Assembly (NCBI GenBank): GCA_020724945.1
Contig: DYFX01000068.1
Span: forward strand, 1 to 5,025
DNA from: Candidatus Paceibacter sp.
GTDB taxonomy: Bacteria > Patescibacteriota > Patescibacteriia > SG8-24 > DYFX01
Reading direction: 5' to 3'
DNA: 5,025 nucleotides
Made by a program: the position numbers and the translations under genes. Numbering within the stretch: position 1 is the stretch's first letter; every line of letters starts with the position of its first letter. The notes beneath the pieces were generated by a model. The model was not told the origin of the DNA, ran no database searches, and worked only from the letters and a program-made list of their open reading frames with translations. Shown here one piece after another: positions 4,121 to 5,025 of the stretch.

Positions 4121-4689
4121 ATCAGACGCGCGAGCGCGTCCGCACGGTCGATGTACGATCGAAGATTCGCGTCGCGATCGAGCTCCATGAGCCAGAATTC
4201 GACGATCACGACGACGCCGGCGGCGACGCGACGATGGCCGCGGATCAGCAGGGAGCGCCTGCCGGAAAAGGCGTTCGTCATCTGGAGCGCGAAACCTTTG
4301 CTGATCGTCTCCTTCCCTTTCGCTTCGCCGAACCAGACCTCGCCGCAGCTCACGGTCGCGGTGTCAGCGCACTCCCGATGCCGCGCGGCCGCGTGCGAAC
4401 GCTCCGCGAGCGCTTCCAGGCTTCCGGAATCGCGCTCGATCGCGACGGCATAGGCCGTGCCGTCGGCGCCCGTCAAGACCACATCAGCGACTTGACCGCC
4501 CATGTCATCCCGTCGGATCTCGACCGATCTCCATGGCAGGCCCGCGAAGTCGTCGGCGGGGACTTCGAAGGCAAGACCCAGTCCGGGGAAGCGGACTTCG
4601 GTCGCCGTGAGCGGCGGCCGTGCGGCCTCATCGGATGAGGCGCATCCGGCCACGAGACACAGGAAGACGCAGAGAAGAAATGAACGCAT
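4111..4689 (-). CDS. Putative lipoprotein LP4
   Basis: This 192-residue protein has a strong lipoprotein signal: MRS, hydrophobic FLLCVFLCLVA, and lipobox Val-Ala-Gly-Cys16. After a short linker the body has VRFPGLGLAFEVPADDF (32-48) with LPWRSVEIRRDDMGG, strands VADVVLTGADGTAYAVAIE (67-85), a helix with His/Arg-rich AERSHAAARHREC, and GEVWFGEAKGKETISKG. It ends in a hydrophobic strand GVVVIVEFWLME and a C-terminal helix NLRSYIDRADALARLIRK. Cys107 and Cys115 could form a disulfide outside the membrane. The start has AGGAGG at 5 nt. It lies 57 nt after pyrH with no terminator between, so it may be read from pyrH as well as from its own weaker promoter. It shares its layout with LP1-LP3. No enzymatic motif was recognised. 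Confidence 0.87.
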   Translation of the reverse strand: MRSFLLCVFLCLVAGCASSDEAARPPLTATEVRFPGLGLAFEVPADDFAGLPWRSVEIRRDDMGGQVADVVLTGADGTAYAVAIERDSGSLEALAERSHAAARHRECADTATVSCGEVWFGEAKGKETISKGFALQMTNAFSGRRSLLIRGHRRVAAGVVVIVEFWLMELDRDANLRSYIDRADALARLIRK

Positions 4690-4700
4690 CCGAACCTCCT

Positions 4701-4715
4701 ACCGGTCATTCCGGT
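4701..4715 (-). promoter_or_regulatory. 5'-end hairpin of the LP4 leader
   Basis: Minus-strand ACCGG-AATGA-CCGGT forms a perfect 5-bp stem. It starts exactly where transcription from the proposed LP4 promoter would start (A4715) and ends directly before AGGAGG. It has no U-tract. A hairpin at the very 5' end of an mRNA often protects it from decay; that role is inferred. Confidence 0.4.
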
Positions 4716-4721
4716 GCAGGA

Positions 4722-4750
4722 AGTCCATCACGCATCATCCGACCCGTCAA
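4722..4750 (-). promoter_or_regulatory. Possible LP4 promoter overlapping the pyrH stop
   Basis: TTGACG (4750-4745) overlaps the pyrH stop codon (TGA at 4749-4747). It is followed by 17 bp and TGGACT (4727-4722), with TGA just before it as an extended -10. The -10 lacks the important A at position 2, so it is weaker than the others. The -35 and spacing match the other units, and an A lies 7 nt after the -10. Confidence 0.45.
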
Positions 4751-5025
4751 CCGATGACGGTGCCTTTGAACGGCTTGCCGTCGAGCGCCTTGCCGATCTC
4801 TGCGAGTTCGCGGCCGGCGATCATCTTCACTTCCAAGCCGATGCGTTCGGCCATCTTGGCGGCGACGGGGTCGAACGGGACATTGGCGCCCGGGTCCCAG
4901 CGGTTGCCGACCATGCGGCGGAACGCCTTCCAGCCGATGTACTCGAGCGGCTTCGCCTTGGGGTCTTTGCGCGGGTCGGCGCTGTAGACATGATCGACAT
5001 CCGAAAGGTTCAGCACGGTCGTCGC
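4747..5025 (-). CDS. pyrH: UMP kinase, archaeal-like form (3' part)
   Basis: The last 92 residues of an amino-acid-kinase-fold protein; the 5' end lies beyond the window. UMP kinase makes UDP from UMP and ATP, the entry to UTP and CTP synthesis. Recognisable are TTVLNLSDVDHVYSADPRKDPKAKP, where the NLSDVDxVYxxDPrkxPxAk motif belongs to the nucleotide-binding half of UMP kinases, then GNRWDPGANVPFDPVAAKMAERIGL, and the ending GKALDGKPFKGTVIG. The WDPGANVPFDPVAAK stretch corresponds to the (G)xxxxDPLAAK region of archaeal UMP kinases and differs from the MDLAAF region of Escherichia coli PyrH. Such archaeal-like enzymes are familiar to me from Patescibacteria. The stop codon overlaps the -35 box of LP4, and no terminator follows. 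Confidence 0.85.
   Translation of the reverse strand, partial: ATTVLNLSDVDHVYSADPRKDPKAKPLEYIGWKAFRRMVGNRWDPGANVPFDPVAAKMAERIGLEVKMIAGRELAEIGKALDGKPFKGTVIG

Overview
GC-rich bacterial chromosome with nearly everything on the minus strand. The best lineage clue is at the right edge. The C-terminal third of a UMP kinase there looks like the archaeal-like form, with a WDPGANVPFDP segment that I associate with Patescibacteria (CPR), not the common bacterial PyrH form. A small rplJ-rplL operon detached from rplK, rplA and rpoB fits that reading, but the assignment is tentative.

Reading along the minus strand from right to left, the order is: pyrH (3' part); lipoprotein LP4; lipoprotein LP3; a nucleoside 2-deoxyribosyltransferase-like protein; lipoprotein LP2; lipoprotein LP1; an unrecognised 108-residue protein with the strongest promoter in the window; then rplJ and rplL. 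The rplJL operon ends at a symmetrical terminator that probably also serves a plus-strand gene whose last codons occupy bases 1-27.

The middle section (about 1257-4750) is a row of single-gene transcription units. Each has its own promoter of the form TTGAC[A/G/C]-17 bp-(TAnnnT-like), a short leader, and in most cases a Shine-Dalgarno sequence. Each of the five genes from LP4 to LP1 ends in a hairpin-plus-U-tract terminator that contains or touches its stop codon. The next -35 box follows the U-tract by 2-18 bases. Four of these genes encode small lipoproteins of similar layout, suggesting a diverged family of surface-anchored proteins of unknown function.

The rplJL operon has a leader of about 190 nt. 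It carries the conserved L10-binding element (CCGAAGAC...AUAGG ... CCUAUCGAGG), a terminator 37 nt before rplJ, and a 12-bp alternative pairing that would block both the L10-element hairpin and the terminator. This is the layout expected for feedback attenuation by L10 or the L10-L12 complex. Neither rplJ nor rplL has a visible Shine-Dalgarno sequence, unlike the neighbouring genes.

No tRNA, rRNA, CRISPR array, insertion sequence or integrase was seen. No stretch longer than 300 bases lacks an assigned gene or leader.
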